A stretch of 64,000 bases of DNA from Glycomyces albidus (GCF_009451885.1 NZ_WIAO01000013.1:62001-126000), one strand, 5' to 3'. Positions 1 to 8,769 are shown, counted from the stretch's first letter. Translations and numbers: made by a program. The notes: generated from the sequence alone by a model not told the origin.

Positions 1-9
1 TCGCGGTGC

Positions 10-921
10 TCAGTGGTCGAAGGGGCGGCCGGTGAGGGCGATGAAGGCGTCTTCGAGGGAGCGCTGGTCGATGCGAAGGTCGGTGACGAGCAGGTGTTCT
101 TGGGCGAGGCGGGCGGCGACGGCGGTGGCGAAGTCGCCGGTGCCGTGGACCGTGACGTGGGCGCCGTCGCGGTCGACGGCCGTGATGCCGGGGAGCGCGG
201 AGAGGAGCGGCACCGGGTCGGTGTCCGCGAGGAGCGTGAAGCGCATCTGCTGCGGGCCGGCGTCGGCGCCGACGAGGCCGGCGGGGGTGTCGAGGGCGAC
301 GACCGTGCCGCGGTCGATGACGGCGACCCGGTCGCACAGTTCCTCGACCTCGTCCATGAAGTGGCTGACCAGGACGGTGGTGACGCCGCGGGCCCGGACG
401 CGTTTCACGAGCTCCCAGGTGGAGCGCCGGGCCTGCGGGTCGAGGCCGGTGGTGAGTTCGTCGAGGAACACGACCTTCGGGTCGCCGACGAGCGCGAGCG
501 CGATGAACAGGCGCTGGCGCTGCCCGCCGGAGAGTTTCCCGAAGCGGGCGCGGCGCAGCTCGGCCAGGCCCCATTCCTCTTGCAGTTCACGCCAGTCGCG
601 CGGCGCCCGGTAGAAGGAGGCGTACAGGTCGAGGGCTTCGCCGACCTTGAGGTTCTCGGGGAGTTGGGTCTGCTGGAGCTGGACGCCGACGTCCTCGCGG
701 AGGGCCCGGGCGTCGCGGACGGGGTCGAGCCCGAGGACGCGGATGGTGCCGGCGTCGGGGCGGCGCAGGCCTTCGACGCATTCGACGGTGGTGGTCTTCC
801 CGGCGCCGTTCGGGCCGAGGATGCCGAACACCTCGCCCTCCTGGACGGAGAAGGAGACGTCCTCGAGGACGGCCCGGCCGGAGTAGGTCTTTCGCAGGTT
901 CGCGACTTCGATGACTGCCAT
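10..921 (-). CDS. ABC transporter ATP-binding protein, DrrA/NatA type
   Basis: This 303-residue protein is the cytoplasmic ATPase of an ABC exporter. Walker A (GPNGAGKTT, about residue 36), the ABC signature LSGGQRQR, Walker B (VVFLDE) with its catalytic Glu, and the switch His (LVSHFMDE) are all intact. After residue 220 comes the C-terminal domain seen in daunorubicin-resistance-type ATPases, ending in SLEDAFIALTGR. The start is the ATG at 921. The permease partner normally follows, which on this strand lies beyond the left edge of the window. Substrate cannot be told; drug, lipid or antibiotic export are all possible. Confidence 0.93.
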   Translation of the reverse strand: MAVIEVANLRKTYSGRAVLEDVSFSVQEGEVFGILGPNGAGKTTTVECVEGLRRPDAGTIRVLGLDPVRDARALREDVGVQLQQTQLPENLKVGEALDLYASFYRAPRDWRELQEEWGLAELRRARFGKLSGGQRQRLFIALALVGDPKVVFLDELTTGLDPQARRSTWELVKRVRARGVTTVLVSHFMDEVEELCDRVAVIDRGTVVALDTPAGLVGADAGPQQMRFTLLADTDPVPLLSALPGITAVDRDGAHVTVHGTGDFATAVAARLAQEHLLVTDLRIDQRSLEDAFIALTGRPFDH

Positions 922-1123
922 GGCTCAAGCCTCGCCGCTTCGAGGCCCTGCCGAATCGACCCTCGGGCGCGCATCGGCGCATCGATGTGCGGACCGGAAA
1001 TCAACCGACTGGTCGATGCGCCCTGGCCGCAAGCCCGCCGCCGAAGCTCCGGCGACGGTTCGCCCGGCCGGATGCGGCAGAACGCCAGGGGCGCCTCATT
1101 CCTGGCGGCGCCCCCGGCGGTTC

Positions 1124-1140
1124 CCGGGCGCTGCGCCCGG
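1124..1140 (-). terminator. Hairpin downstream of the small secreted protein gene
   Basis: CCGGGCGC and GCGCCCGG form a perfect 8-bp stem just after the stop codon of the minus-strand gene at 1149. There is no T tract, as is common in high-GC genomes, so termination is inferred. Confidence 0.4.
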
Positions 1141-1148
1141 CCTTGCGC

Positions 1149-1529
1149 TCATTCGGTGATCTGGATGCGCTGCCAGATGTCGAAGTTCCCGTTCCAGCTC
1201 AGGTCCATGTAGTAGGTGTACCCGGCGCGGATGTTGTAGCTCTTGGAGTTGCAGCCGGCGTCGGAGCCGTCGGAGATCTCCAGGAGGTTGCCGCTCCCCC
1301 CGACCCGGTACAGGACGCCGGTCACCGCGTGACCGTCCCGCTGCGTGTCGCAGACCTTGAACGTGTCCGTCTCCGCGTCGTAGTGGGTCATGGTCCCGAG
1401 CTGCCGGCCGTCCCGGTCGCTCAGGATCAGATATGCGTTGGCCGCTTGCGCCTGTCCCGACGCTCCGAGGACGAGTGCCGTCATGGCGGCGCATACGACC
1501 AGCGCACGCTTCGCGAATGTGGAGAACAA
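1149..1529 (-). CDS. Small secreted protein of unknown function
   Basis: This is a 126-residue exported protein. A basic start (LFSTFAKRA), a hydrophobic stretch and an AQA-A cleavage site make a clear signal peptide of about 30 residues. The mature part of roughly 97 residues has two cysteines (VCDT and AGCN) that could pair, and aromatic strands near the end (YTYYMDLSW, FDIWQRIQI), suggesting a compact beta-sandwich. I chose the TTG at 1529 because it puts the signal peptide at the N terminus and has AGAAGGGAAG just upstream; no ATG or GTG gives this. The frame stays open well upstream but reads through the divergent promoter region. I do not recognise a family. Confidence 0.72.
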   Translation of the reverse strand: MFSTFAKRALVVCAAMTALVLGASGQAQAANAYLILSDRDGRQLGTMTHYDAETDTFKVCDTQRDGHAVTGVLYRVGGSGNLLEISDGSDAGCNSKSYNIRAGYTYYMDLSWNGNFDIWQRIQITE

Positions 1530-1844
1530 AATAGACTTCCCTTCTGTGACAGGGCCAGTATTCGAGCCCGGCGGCCTGTTCACAAGGCGGAACACCGGCG
1601 GAACTCCGGCGGGAGATGCGGGCCCTTTCCAGCCGCCGGTTCGCCGTTCCGGACGGGGTCGCTCGGCGGTCCCTCGGGCCATTCGTCGTGGCGCCGAGCC
1701 GTGGCGATGCCGGGACCGTCCGAATATCCGTCTTCGTACCGACCCCGGCCGGTCGTTCGGCCCAGGGCGGCGAGGCTTCCGCGCGCCAAGGTTGGCGAGG
1801 CGGGCCCGGCCGGGCCCGCGCCGCCAACCGATTGGACATCGACG
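1530..1844. other. Divergent intergenic region, 315 bp
   Basis: This separates the minus-strand small secreted protein from the plus-strand hydrolase and must hold both promoters. It contains the Shine-Dalgarno site of the minus gene at about 1534-1545. Beyond that I see no convincing -10/-35 pair and no conserved gene. If the hydrolase really starts at the ATG at 1708, the gap is shorter. Confidence 0.5.
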
Positions 1845-2978
1845 TTGCGACGACACGCGAAACGACTCCTTCTCGGCGCGACCGCCCTGGCGGTCACCGC
1901 CGGTGCGACGGCCGCCGCCTTCGGCACCGCGCAGGCCGAACCCGCCGGCCCCGGCGCGGCCGCCGACGCGAGCGCGCCTGCGCTGGCCGAACCGAACGGG
2001 CCCTTCGGCATCGGGACCACGACGCTCCATCTCGTGGACGAGGACCGGGCCGACCCCTGGCTCCCTGAGGAAGACCGGCAGCTCATGGTGTCGATGTGGT
2101 TTCCCACTGCGGACCAGGGCGAGACCGCGGCCTACATGACCGCCGAGGAGTCGGCGGTGTTCGTCGACCAGCTCGGCATCGACGCGCCCGCCGACTACTT
2201 CGCGTCCGTCGAGACGAACGCCGTCGCGGACGCCGAACCGGTGCGCGGCAGGCTGTCGCTGGTGATGCTCTCGCCAGGGTGGAGCTTCCCTCGCGCCACG
2301 CTCACGAGCCTCGCCGAGGAGCTCGCGAGCCACGGCTACGCGGTCGCCGCGGTCGGCCACAACTACGAGGCCCCGACGGGCCTCCCCGACGGGACGACGA
2401 ACCCGTGCCTCGCGTGCCCGACCGATCCGGACGGCGGGACCGTCACCGCCCAGCGCGCCGAGGACCTCTCATTCGTGCTCGACGAGCTCACCTCGCGCGG
2501 CTCCGAATGGCGGAGCCGAATCGACCGCGGGCACGTGGCCGTCGGCGGCCATTCGATCGGCGGCTCCGGGGCGCACGCGGCCGTGCAGGCCGATGACCGC
2601 TTCACCGCGGGTTTCGTCCTCGACAGCTCCTTGTACGACCACGTGGACGCGCCCGTGGACGAACCGTTCCTGCTCCTCGGCAGTGAGGAGAACGCCGCGC
2701 CGGGCGGCAACGACGACTGGATCCCCGCCTGGAACCAGATGTCGGACTGGAAGCGCTGGATCCAGGTCGAGCAGACCACGCACAGCTCCTTCACCGACCT
2801 GGCGCCGTTCGCCGACGACCTCGGCATCCCGATCCAGGAGATGGAGGGCGCCCGGGCCGTCGAGCTGGTCCGCGCCTATGTGACCGCGTTCGTCGACGCG
2901 CACTTGCGCGGCGAGGAGGCCCCGGTCCTCGACGGTCCGACCGAGACCTGGCCCGAGGCCGTCTTCCACAGCCCGTAG
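1845..2978 (+). CDS. Exported PAF-acetylhydrolase-like alpha/beta hydrolase
   Basis: This 377-residue serine hydrolase resembles the platelet-activating-factor acetylhydrolase/lipase group. The nucleophile elbow is GHSIGG; a following Asp (FVLDSS) and a late His (QTTHSSF) complete a plausible triad. It opens with a basic stretch and an alanine-rich hydrophobic core ending TAQA, a signal peptide, so it acts outside the cytoplasm. The start is uncertain: the TTG at 1845 puts the signal peptide at the N terminus, while an ATG at 1708 would add about 45 Arg/Pro-rich residues. CLAC at mid-protein may form a surface disulfide. Substrate is unknown; short-chain esters or lipids are likely from the family. 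Confidence 0.82.
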   Translation: MRRHAKRLLLGATALAVTAGATAAAFGTAQAEPAGPGAAADASAPALAEPNGPFGIGTTTLHLVDEDRADPWLPEEDRQLMVSMWFPTADQGETAAYMTAEESAVFVDQLGIDAPADYFASVETNAVADAEPVRGRLSLVMLSPGWSFPRATLTSLAEELASHGYAVAAVGHNYEAPTGLPDGTTNPCLACPTDPDGGTVTAQRAEDLSFVLDELTSRGSEWRSRIDRGHVAVGGHSIGGSGAHAAVQADDRFTAGFVLDSSLYDHVDAPVDEPFLLLGSEENAAPGGNDDWIPAWNQMSDWKRWIQVEQTTHSSFTDLAPFADDLGIPIQEMEGARAVELVRAYVTAFVDAHLRGEEAPVLDGPTETWPEAVFHSP

Positions 2979-2998
2979 GCCGCGGCGGGCGGACACCG

Positions 2999-3036
2999 CG
3001 CAGGCCCGGCCGCGTGCGAGCGCCGCCGGGCCTGCG
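2999..3036 (+). terminator. Intrinsic-type terminator of the exported hydrolase gene
   Basis: CGCAGGCCCGGC (2999-3010) pairs perfectly with GCCGGGCCTGCG (3025-3036) in a 12-bp stem 20 bp after the stop codon. No T tract follows. Confidence 0.7.
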
Positions 3037-3096
3037 CGCGTCGGCCGCCGAGCCCGCGGACGGCACGTCCGCTGCGCCTGAGGGGACCGTCAGCCT

Positions 3097-3110
3097 CTGC
3101 ATCGATGCAG
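3097..3110. promoter_or_regulatory. 14-bp perfect palindrome upstream of egtA
   Basis: CTGCATCGATGCAG is perfectly self-complementary and lies about 115 bp before the egtA start. A second small hairpin, CCGGTT-TGCTT-AACCGG, lies at 3119-3135. They could be an operator and leader structure, but no regulator can be named. Confidence 0.3.
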
Positions 3111-3223
3111 GTAGCGGCCCGGTTTGCTTAACCGGCCCCGTTCTGGGCATCCTCCTCGCGCCCCCGAGCGGGACTGGGCCCGTGCGGGGCGTTCTGCATC
3201 CTGGCGCAGGAAGGAGAGGCGGA

Positions 3224-4438
3224 ATGGACACGCTGTTGACCTCGGACGAGGCGGCCGGTCTCATCGGCCGGTGGGGCTTCACCACCGGTCCCTCCCGGCG
3301 CGTCGGCGTCGAGCTCGAATGGCTCGTCGACCCCCGCGGCGACCTGGAGACCGGTTGGGACCTGCCCAACGGCGGCACCGTCAGCCGCGAGGCCGGCGGA
3401 CAGGTCGAGATGAGCTCCGCACCGGCCGACGACCTCGCCGCCTGCATCGTCTCCGCGGAAGCCGACCAGGCCGCGCTCGAGGCGGCCCTCGCCACGCGGG
3501 GGCAGACCGTCCGCGGCGGCGGTTTCGACGGCGTCCGCGACCCGGTCCGCTACGTCGACGACGCGCGGTACCGGACCATGGAGGCCTACTACGACCGCAC
3601 GGGGCCCTGGGGCCGCATGGTCATGTGCGGCACCGCATCGGTGCAGGTCAACCTGGATGCGGGCGACGACGACGCCGATCTGCGCCGCCGCTGGGACCTC
3701 GCGCACCGGCTCGGACCGGTCCTGATCGCCGCGTTCGCGAACTCGCCCGAACTCGACGGGCGCGCCAGCGGCTGGAACTCCACCCGCCAGGCCCTGTGGT
3801 CGAAGCTCCCCGGGTGGGGCCACCCGGTCTCCGAGGAGGGCGACCTGCGGCGCGACTTCGCGAACTGGGTGCTCGACGCGGAGGTCATGTGCCACCGCTG
3901 CGACCCGCCCGGATCATGGGACGTTCCGCCGGGCATGACCCTGCGCGACTGGATCCGCGACGGACACGACGGCCGATGGCCCACGGCCGAGGACCTTCGG
4001 TACCACATGAGCACGCTCTTCCCGCCCGTGCGGCCGCGCGGCTGGCTCGAGCTGCGCATGATCGACCAGCAGGACGGCGACGGCTGGATCGTGCCCGCGG
4101 TCCTGGCCGAGACCCTCATGGACGACCGGCGCGCCGCCGACGCCGCGTACGAGGCCACCGAGGCGCTGTGCGCGGGCCGGACGCAGCCGCCCGCGCCGGT
4201 GTGGGAGCAGGCCGCCCGCATCGGCCTGACCGACAAGGAGCTGCACGAGGCGGCGCTCGCCTGCTTCACCGCCGCACAGGAGGCGCTCGCCCGCACGGGT
4301 GCCCCGCAGCGGCTGCGTTCGCGCCTCGCCGAGTTCAGGCTCCGCTACACCGACCAGGGCCGGTGCCCGGCCGACGACCGGCTGGACGTCCTCCTCGCGA
4401 GCACGCCGCAGCCGAAGGAGGCGGCGCCGGCGCTCTAG
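3224..4438 (+). CDS. egtA: Glutamate-cysteine ligase EgtA (ergothioneine pathway)
   Basis: EgtA joins glutamate and cysteine to gamma-glutamylcysteine, the sulfur donor that EgtB uses for ergothioneine in actinobacteria. The 404-residue length and the N-terminal signature RRVGVELEWLVDP followed by PNGGTVSREAGGQVEMSS fit this branch of ATP-dependent GCS2-type ligases; MCGTASVQVNLD in the middle is the conserved active-site strand. The ATG at 3224 has AGGAAGGAGAGG upstream. The usual neighbours egtB, egtC and egtD are not here; the next genes are a DUF1801 protein and an arginase-like enzyme, so egtA is either scattered from the rest or serves another gamma-glutamylcysteine need. Confidence 0.85.
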   Translation: MDTLLTSDEAAGLIGRWGFTTGPSRRVGVELEWLVDPRGDLETGWDLPNGGTVSREAGGQVEMSSAPADDLAACIVSAEADQAALEAALATRGQTVRGGGFDGVRDPVRYVDDARYRTMEAYYDRTGPWGRMVMCGTASVQVNLDAGDDDADLRRRWDLAHRLGPVLIAAFANSPELDGRASGWNSTRQALWSKLPGWGHPVSEEGDLRRDFANWVLDAEVMCHRCDPPGSWDVPPGMTLRDWIRDGHDGRWPTAEDLRYHMSTLFPPVRPRGWLELRMIDQQDGDGWIVPAVLAETLMDDRRAADAAYEATEALCAGRTQPPAPVWEQAARIGLTDKELHEAALACFTAAQEALARTGAPQRLRSRLAEFRLRYTDQGRCPADDRLDVLLASTPQPKEAAPAL

Positions 4439-4658
4439 CCGACCGGTTCGAGCCGATTCCAGGCACCGGGGCCGGGGCTGCCGCAGCAGGGGACGCGGGC
4501 CGCGGTTCGTCCGCTCCGGTCGCCCTTTCGCGGGCCGTCCGGGGGCGGCCGCGACCGTCGCGGCGCTTGCCGCCGACATCGATCAGGAATCGAGAAGCGC
4601 AGGTCAGGACGGGAAAACTAGCATCGAGTCATCACGATCGACACAAGAGGAGCCAGTG

Positions 4659-5132
4659 ATGACCGCGAAGAAGACCGCCTCCGAGACCGGTGCCGCCGCG
4701 AAGAACTCGGCGGGGTTCACCGACGAGGAGCGCGCGGCGATGAAGGACCACGCCGAGGAGCTGAAGAAGGAGCGGCGCCGCGGCAAGCGGGCCACCAAGG
4801 CCGACGGCGAGCGCGACGTCCTCGAGAAGATCGCCGAGATGGACGGCACCGACCGAGTGCTCGCGGAGGGCCTCCACGCGATCATCACGGAGCACGCGCC
4901 CGAGCTGACGCCGAAGACCTGGTACGGCATGCCCGCGTACGCCAGGGACGGCAAGGTCGTCTGCTTCTTCCAGAGCGCGCAGAAGTTCAAGGCCCGGTAC
5001 GCGAGCTTCGGCTTCAACGACGAGGCGGCCCTCGACGACGGCGAGATGTGGCCGACCGCGTTCGCGCTCAAGGAGATCACCCCTGCTGTGGAGAAGCAGA
5101 TCACCGAGCTGGTCAAGCGGTCGGTGGGGTGA
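4659..5132 (+). CDS. DUF1801 family protein
   Basis: A 157-residue soluble protein with a DUF1801 (YdhG-like) fold at residues 60-155, including the family core YGMPAY and the strand KVVCFFQSAQKFKARYASFGF. The first 55 residues are very rich in Lys, Glu and Ala and look like a charged disordered or helical tail. Family members have been linked to iron handling in Bacillus, but a biochemical role is not established. The ATG at 4659 follows AGAGGAG with a 6-base gap; a GTG one codon earlier is possible. It stands alone between egtA and a terminator. Confidence 0.82.
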   Translation: MTAKKTASETGAAAKNSAGFTDEERAAMKDHAEELKKERRRGKRATKADGERDVLEKIAEMDGTDRVLAEGLHAIITEHAPELTPKTWYGMPAYARDGKVVCFFQSAQKFKARYASFGFNDEAALDDGEMWPTAFALKEITPAVEKQITELVKRSVG

Positions 5133-5179
5133 CGCCTGAAGACTCGTCCGTGCGCGGTGCGAGTGCGCGAGGTGACGGC

Positions 5180-5208
5180 GGAGCCGCGTCCCGGCGGGAC
5201 GCGGCTCC
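5180..5208 (+). terminator. Terminator after the DUF1801 gene
   Basis: GGAGCCGCGTCCCG (5180-5193) pairs perfectly with CGGGACGCGGCTCC (5195-5208), a stem of up to 14 bp 47 bp after the stop codon. Confidence 0.75.
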
Positions 5209-5489
5209 GTGTTCGTCGCCTGCGGCAGGGGCTCCACCTGACGGAAAGGCGCGCGCCGGGGAGAGCGAGCCGGCCGCAGAGGGGTCTTCGCTCCGGGACA
5301 CATGGTCTAGCGACGGGTCGTGACCGGAGGACGGGCGCAGCGCGGCCCGGTGTGCTCGCCGTGCGCGATCAGGCGGGAGCCTCCGGCGGAACGGGCCCGA
5401 TGCGCCGGGGGACGGGCGGCGGCCGTCGTTTGACCGATCGGCGTTCGGGGGATACGAGGGGCATCCGACACTGCTGATGGGCGACGATC
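5209..5489. other. Non-coding stretch before the arginase-family gene
   Basis: With the terminator just before it this makes a 357-bp gap. Frames here are short and lack coding codon use. The promoter of the following gene should be here, but I see no clear -35/-10 pair. Confidence 0.5.
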
Positions 5490-6371
5490 GTGATCACCTC
5501 TGACTGGTTCCTGCTGGGCGCGCCCTGGGACTGTTCGGGTTCGGGCCGCGGGGAGCAGGCGGCTCCGGCGGCGCTGCGTGCAGCCGGGCTCTCAGGCATG
5601 GTGGGCCGCGACTCGGGAGATGCCGCCTGCTCGATCGACGGCGCTGGACGAGACGCGGCTACCGGGGTACTCGCGCTACCCGAGACGCTGCGTGCGGCGC
5701 ACGCGCTCTCGGAGGCCGTCGAGCGCGCCCTGCGGGACCGGCCCGGACTGCGGCCGTTGGTGGTCGGCGGCGACTGCTCGATCCTGCTCGGGATCGTCCC
5801 GGCCCTGCGCCGCGCGGTGGGCGAGATCGGGTTGTGGTTCGTGGACGGGCACCCGGACTACTCGGACGGGCCCGGCTCGGAGACCGGGGAGACCGCGGAC
5901 ATGGAACTCGCGGTGCTGACCGGCGCCGGCGCGGAACCGCTCGTCTCGCTCGCCGGGGTCGTGCCCATGGTTCCGACCGAGTCGGTGGTCATGCTCGGGC
6001 ACCGCACGAGCGGTCTGGACGCGGCCTCGGCCCGCGAACTCGCCAGGGTTCCCGAAACGCTCCAGCGCATCGACGCCGCGGCCGTCGCGGTCGACCCGGC
6101 GGACGCAGGGCGGCGCGCCGCCTCGTGGGTCCCCGACCGGCGCATGTGGCTGCACGTTGACGTCGACGTGCTCGACGGCGAGGTGCTCCCCGCCGTGAGC
6201 TACCCGCAGCCGGGCGGACTCGACTGGGATCAGCTCGCGGCGGTGATGGAGCCCCTCGCACGGTCACCGCGACTCCTCGGCGTCAGCGTCGCGGACTTCC
6301 GGCCCGACCTGGATCCGGCCGGCGACCACGCAGCGCGCCTCATCGCGCTGCTCGAGCACGTCCTGCCCTGA
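5490..6371 (+). CDS. Arginase/agmatinase family metallohydrolase
   Basis: A 293-residue member of the ureohydrolase (arginase, agmatinase, formiminoglutamase) superfamily, which cleaves guanidino-type bonds with a two-manganese centre. The three metal motifs are visible: GGDCS (about residue 92), VDGHPDY (about 118) and HVDVDVLD (about 222) followed by PGGL. The first motif normally reads GGDHS, so one metal ligand His is Cys here; this also occurs in actinobacterial family members and may alter metal or substrate choice. The start is the GTG at 5490 with a weak upstream GATGGG. No polyamine, arginine or histidine genes lie nearby, so the substrate is open. Confidence 0.85.
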   Translation: MITSDWFLLGAPWDCSGSGRGEQAAPAALRAAGLSGMVGRDSGDAACSIDGAGRDAATGVLALPETLRAAHALSEAVERALRDRPGLRPLVVGGDCSILLGIVPALRRAVGEIGLWFVDGHPDYSDGPGSETGETADMELAVLTGAGAEPLVSLAGVVPMVPTESVVMLGHRTSGLDAASARELARVPETLQRIDAAAVAVDPADAGRRAASWVPDRRMWLHVDVDVLDGEVLPAVSYPQPGGLDWDQLAAVMEPLARSPRLLGVSVADFRPDLDPAGDHAARLIALLEHVLP

Positions 6372-6576
6372 CCGGCGGCGGCCGACGCCGACGCGGGATT
6401 GCGGCGCGCGCGTGGCGAACCGACCGGCAGTGGTCGCTCCAGTGTGCTCAGAGGTAGCGGTCGCCAAGGTAGCCCACAGTGGTCGATGACTACTGCAGCA
6501 CAGTCGAGTTATCCCCAGCTCACATGCGTCTCCTCCTTCATCCTGGGCCATGTCCATACGGCTGCATTCCATTTTC

Positions 6577-6605
6577 GTGACGACTCGACTCCGCGGTGGC
6601 AGGAT
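6577..6605 (+). promoter_or_regulatory. Possible promoter of the secreted beta-propeller gene
   Basis: GTGACG (6577-6582) and CAGGAT (6600-6605) are spaced by 17 bp and lie about 60 bp before the start codon. The match to the main sigma consensus is only partial. Confidence 0.3.
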
Positions 6606-6664
6606 GTGCGGTGCCGCGAAGACGCGCAATACGAATCGAGCCGTCCGGCTCGGAAGGGAACAGC

Positions 6665-7645
6665 ATGAAACGCTCGCTCACGTCCGTCCTATCGGTCGCC
6701 TTGGCCGCGCCCCTGACCCTCGGCCTGCTCGCCGCGCCAGCGTCGGCCGAGAAGGCGCTCACCGACATCCAGCTCCCCAACGGGTTCTCACCCGAGGGCA
6801 TCGCCATCGACGAAGGGGTCGCGTACACCGGCTCGCTGGTCGACGGCTCGATCCTGCAGGTCCACCTCCCCGATGGCGAAGTCGAGGAGTTCGCGCCCTC
6901 GCCGGGGCCGGACAAGCGGGCGATCGGCATGGACGTCGACCGGTTCGATCGGCTCTGGGTCGCCGGCGGCGGCGAGAGCTTCTTCCCAGGCGTGGCACCG
7001 AGCTTCCGCGTCTACGACACCGACACGGGCGAACTGGTGGCCGACGTCGAAGTCCCCGGCGAGTTCCTCAACGACGTGTTCGTGACGAAGGAGGCGGCCT
7101 GGTTCACCGACTCCTTCGCTCCCCAGCTCTTCAAGGTGCCGATCGCGAAGGACGGCGAGATCGGTACGCCCGAACGGATCGAACTCGGCGGCGACTGGGT
7201 CCCGAACCAGGAGGTCGACGCCAACGGCATCGTGGCCGCCGGCGGCGGGAACCTCATCGTGGCACAGACGGTGGCGGCCGACGGAACCGGCGGGGCCCTC
7301 TACCTCGTCGACGCCGACGCCGACGCCGAAGGAGTCGCCGACGCGCAGCGGATCGAGCTCAGCGGCCCGCTGCCAGTGGGCGCCGACGGGCTCGTGCTGA
7401 TCGACCGGAAACTGTTCGTCGTGACGCCCGAAAGCGTCGTCAAGATCAGGCTCGACCGGTCGCTCACCACTGGAACGGTGATCACGACGCTCGATGTGGG
7501 CGCCGAGTGGGCGACCACGGCCAAGAAGTACCACTCCAGTCTCTATGTGGTCGACGGCAACTTCGGCGAGAACTTCGCCAACATCGGCAACCCGGACGCG
7601 GAGTTCAAGATCGTGAAGGTGCCGCTCGGGCGGTTCCACCAGTAG
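6665..7645 (+). CDS. Secreted SMP-30/NHL-like beta-propeller protein
   Basis: A 326-residue protein with a clean signal peptide (MKRSLTSVLSVALAAPLTL, cleaved after PASA). The mature part is a run of short strand repeats (FSPEGIAIDEGVAYTGSL, RAIGMDVDRFDRLWVAGG, FLNDVFVTKEAAWFTDSF and so on) like the six-bladed propellers of the gluconolactonase/SMP-30/NHL group. These sense or hydrolyse lactones, or only bind ligands; the metal ligands that would prove lactonase activity are not clear by eye. The ATG at 6665 has GGAAGGGAA upstream. It is monocistronic and followed by a hairpin at 7685. Confidence 0.78.
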   Translation: MKRSLTSVLSVALAAPLTLGLLAAPASAEKALTDIQLPNGFSPEGIAIDEGVAYTGSLVDGSILQVHLPDGEVEEFAPSPGPDKRAIGMDVDRFDRLWVAGGGESFFPGVAPSFRVYDTDTGELVADVEVPGEFLNDVFVTKEAAWFTDSFAPQLFKVPIAKDGEIGTPERIELGGDWVPNQEVDANGIVAAGGGNLIVAQTVAADGTGGALYLVDADADAEGVADAQRIELSGPLPVGADGLVLIDRKLFVVTPESVVKIRLDRSLTTGTVITTLDVGAEWATTAKKYHSSLYVVDGNFGENFANIGNPDAEFKIVKVPLGRFHQ

Positions 7646-7957
7646 CGCCTCCACCGCCGGCAGCGCCGGTGTTCGCAACACAGCGGGGCCCTCGACCGAC
7701 GACGCTCGGTGCCGAGGGCCCCAGCGCGTGCGATCGGGACGTGCGCTTCGACCACCTCGACGAACCGCGGCTTCCGCGCCGGCGGTGTCCTACCCGTCCG
7801 CCGGCCCGCCCGAAGGCGGTCCCCCGGCCGGGTGCCCCCTCGGGCGTACGTTCTGGGACGGAACGGCGGATACGTTCACAGTCCGATGACGTGTCGGTGC
7901 GGGTCGGCGAACGTGGGAGGAGACATCGAGTCGAATCCCTCGGAAGGACTGATCGAG
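7646..7957. other. 312-bp intergenic region with a terminator at its start
   Basis: Holds the hairpin at 7685-7722 and the upstream region of the next membrane-protein gene. GGGAGGAG at about 7915 looks like a ribosome site but is followed by no usual start codon; the working site is GGAAGGA at 7942. No gene is evident. Confidence 0.5.
7685..7722 (+). terminator. Terminator after the beta-propeller gene
   Basis: GGGGCCCTCG (7685-7694) pairs perfectly with CGAGGGCCCC (7713-7722); the loop contains a further short CCGA/TCGG pairing. It lies 40 bp after the stop codon. Confidence 0.7.
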
Positions 7958-8629
7958 ATGACCGAACACCAAGTGCCCCAGGCTCAGCGGACCGCGCTGC
8001 GCCGACCGGTCGCGCCGCTCCTCGGAGCGGTCGCGTTCCTCCTCTGCTACCTCGCGGTCGACTTCGCGACCGGCGCGGTCCAGAACGGCGACATGCCGCT
8101 GCCGAACGACCCCGCCGACGCGATCTACGCCTACCTGCGCGACAACACGACCGCGTCCCTCCTGACCGGGATCCTCCAGGCGCTCTCGGTGCTCGGCCTC
8201 GCCGTCGTGGTCGCCGGCCCCGTCGCCGCGATCGGGACGCGCCGCAGCGTGGTCCGGATCCTCGGCGCGACCGCGGTGGCCGCGATGCTGGTCTCCGCCG
8301 GCCTGTCCATCGCGCTCGGCCTCACCGCGACCACCGCATCCCAGGACACCGTCCTCGCGATGCGGGAGGTGAACTTCTTCACCGGAGGCGTCGTCCACAT
8401 CGTCGCCCTCGGCCTGTTCGTCTTCCTCGCCACCAGGGCCGCGGCCTGGACCCGTCCGGTCCGCGTCATGGGCTGGGTCGCCGGCGTCCCCGCGGTGCTG
8501 TCGATCCTGTCGGTGGCCTTCTTCTACGCGTCGCCGCTGCTGCCGCTGGGCCGGCTGCTGTGCATGGTCTGCCTCATCGTGGCCGCCGTCAGCCTCGCCC
8601 GCGGCCGCACCCCGGTTCGCGCCGCCTGA
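7958..8629 (+). CDS. Multi-pass membrane protein (DUF4386-like)
   Basis: A 223-residue integral membrane protein with about six hydrophobic segments, starting at residues 20-38, 65-85, 90-115, 135-155, 165-185 and 188-210. A loop between the first two helices (NGDMPLPNDPADAIYAYL) is outside the bilayer and polar. The pattern fits small actinobacterial DUF4386-like proteins with no known function. The ATG at 7958 follows GGAAGGA by 10 bases. It is monocistronic with a terminator 20 bp after the stop. Confidence 0.75.
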   Translation: MTEHQVPQAQRTALRRPVAPLLGAVAFLLCYLAVDFATGAVQNGDMPLPNDPADAIYAYLRDNTTASLLTGILQALSVLGLAVVVAGPVAAIGTRRSVVRILGATAVAAMLVSAGLSIALGLTATTASQDTVLAMREVNFFTGGVVHIVALGLFVFLATRAAAWTRPVRVMGWVAGVPAVLSILSVAFFYASPLLPLGRLLCMVCLIVAAVSLARGRTPVRAA

Positions 8630-8649
8630 TCTCCCACGGCCACAAGGGA

Positions 8650-8671
8650 GCCCGCACCGGAAGGTGCGGGC
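8650..8671 (+). terminator. Terminator after the membrane protein gene
   Basis: GCCCGCACC-GGAA-GGTGCGGGC, a 9-bp perfect stem closed by a GGAA tetraloop, 20 bp after the stop codon. Confidence 0.75.
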
Positions 8672-8769
8672 CCTCGGCGTTCGCACGCGACGTCAGGCCC
8701 ACCTGCGGCCCCCGTCTCCGGAGGTTCGCCGCGGGCTCGCGGGCCTCCCGTTCGCCTGCGGCGGCCCGG

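Noticed and set aside
987-1844. Upstream extension of the exported hydrolase frame by up to 286 residues
   Set aside because: It would cover the divergent gene antisense and bury the signal peptide; codon use there is poor.
4440-4465. GGTTCGAGCC resembling a tRNA T-arm
   Set aside because: No acceptor, D or anticodon stems can be formed around it.
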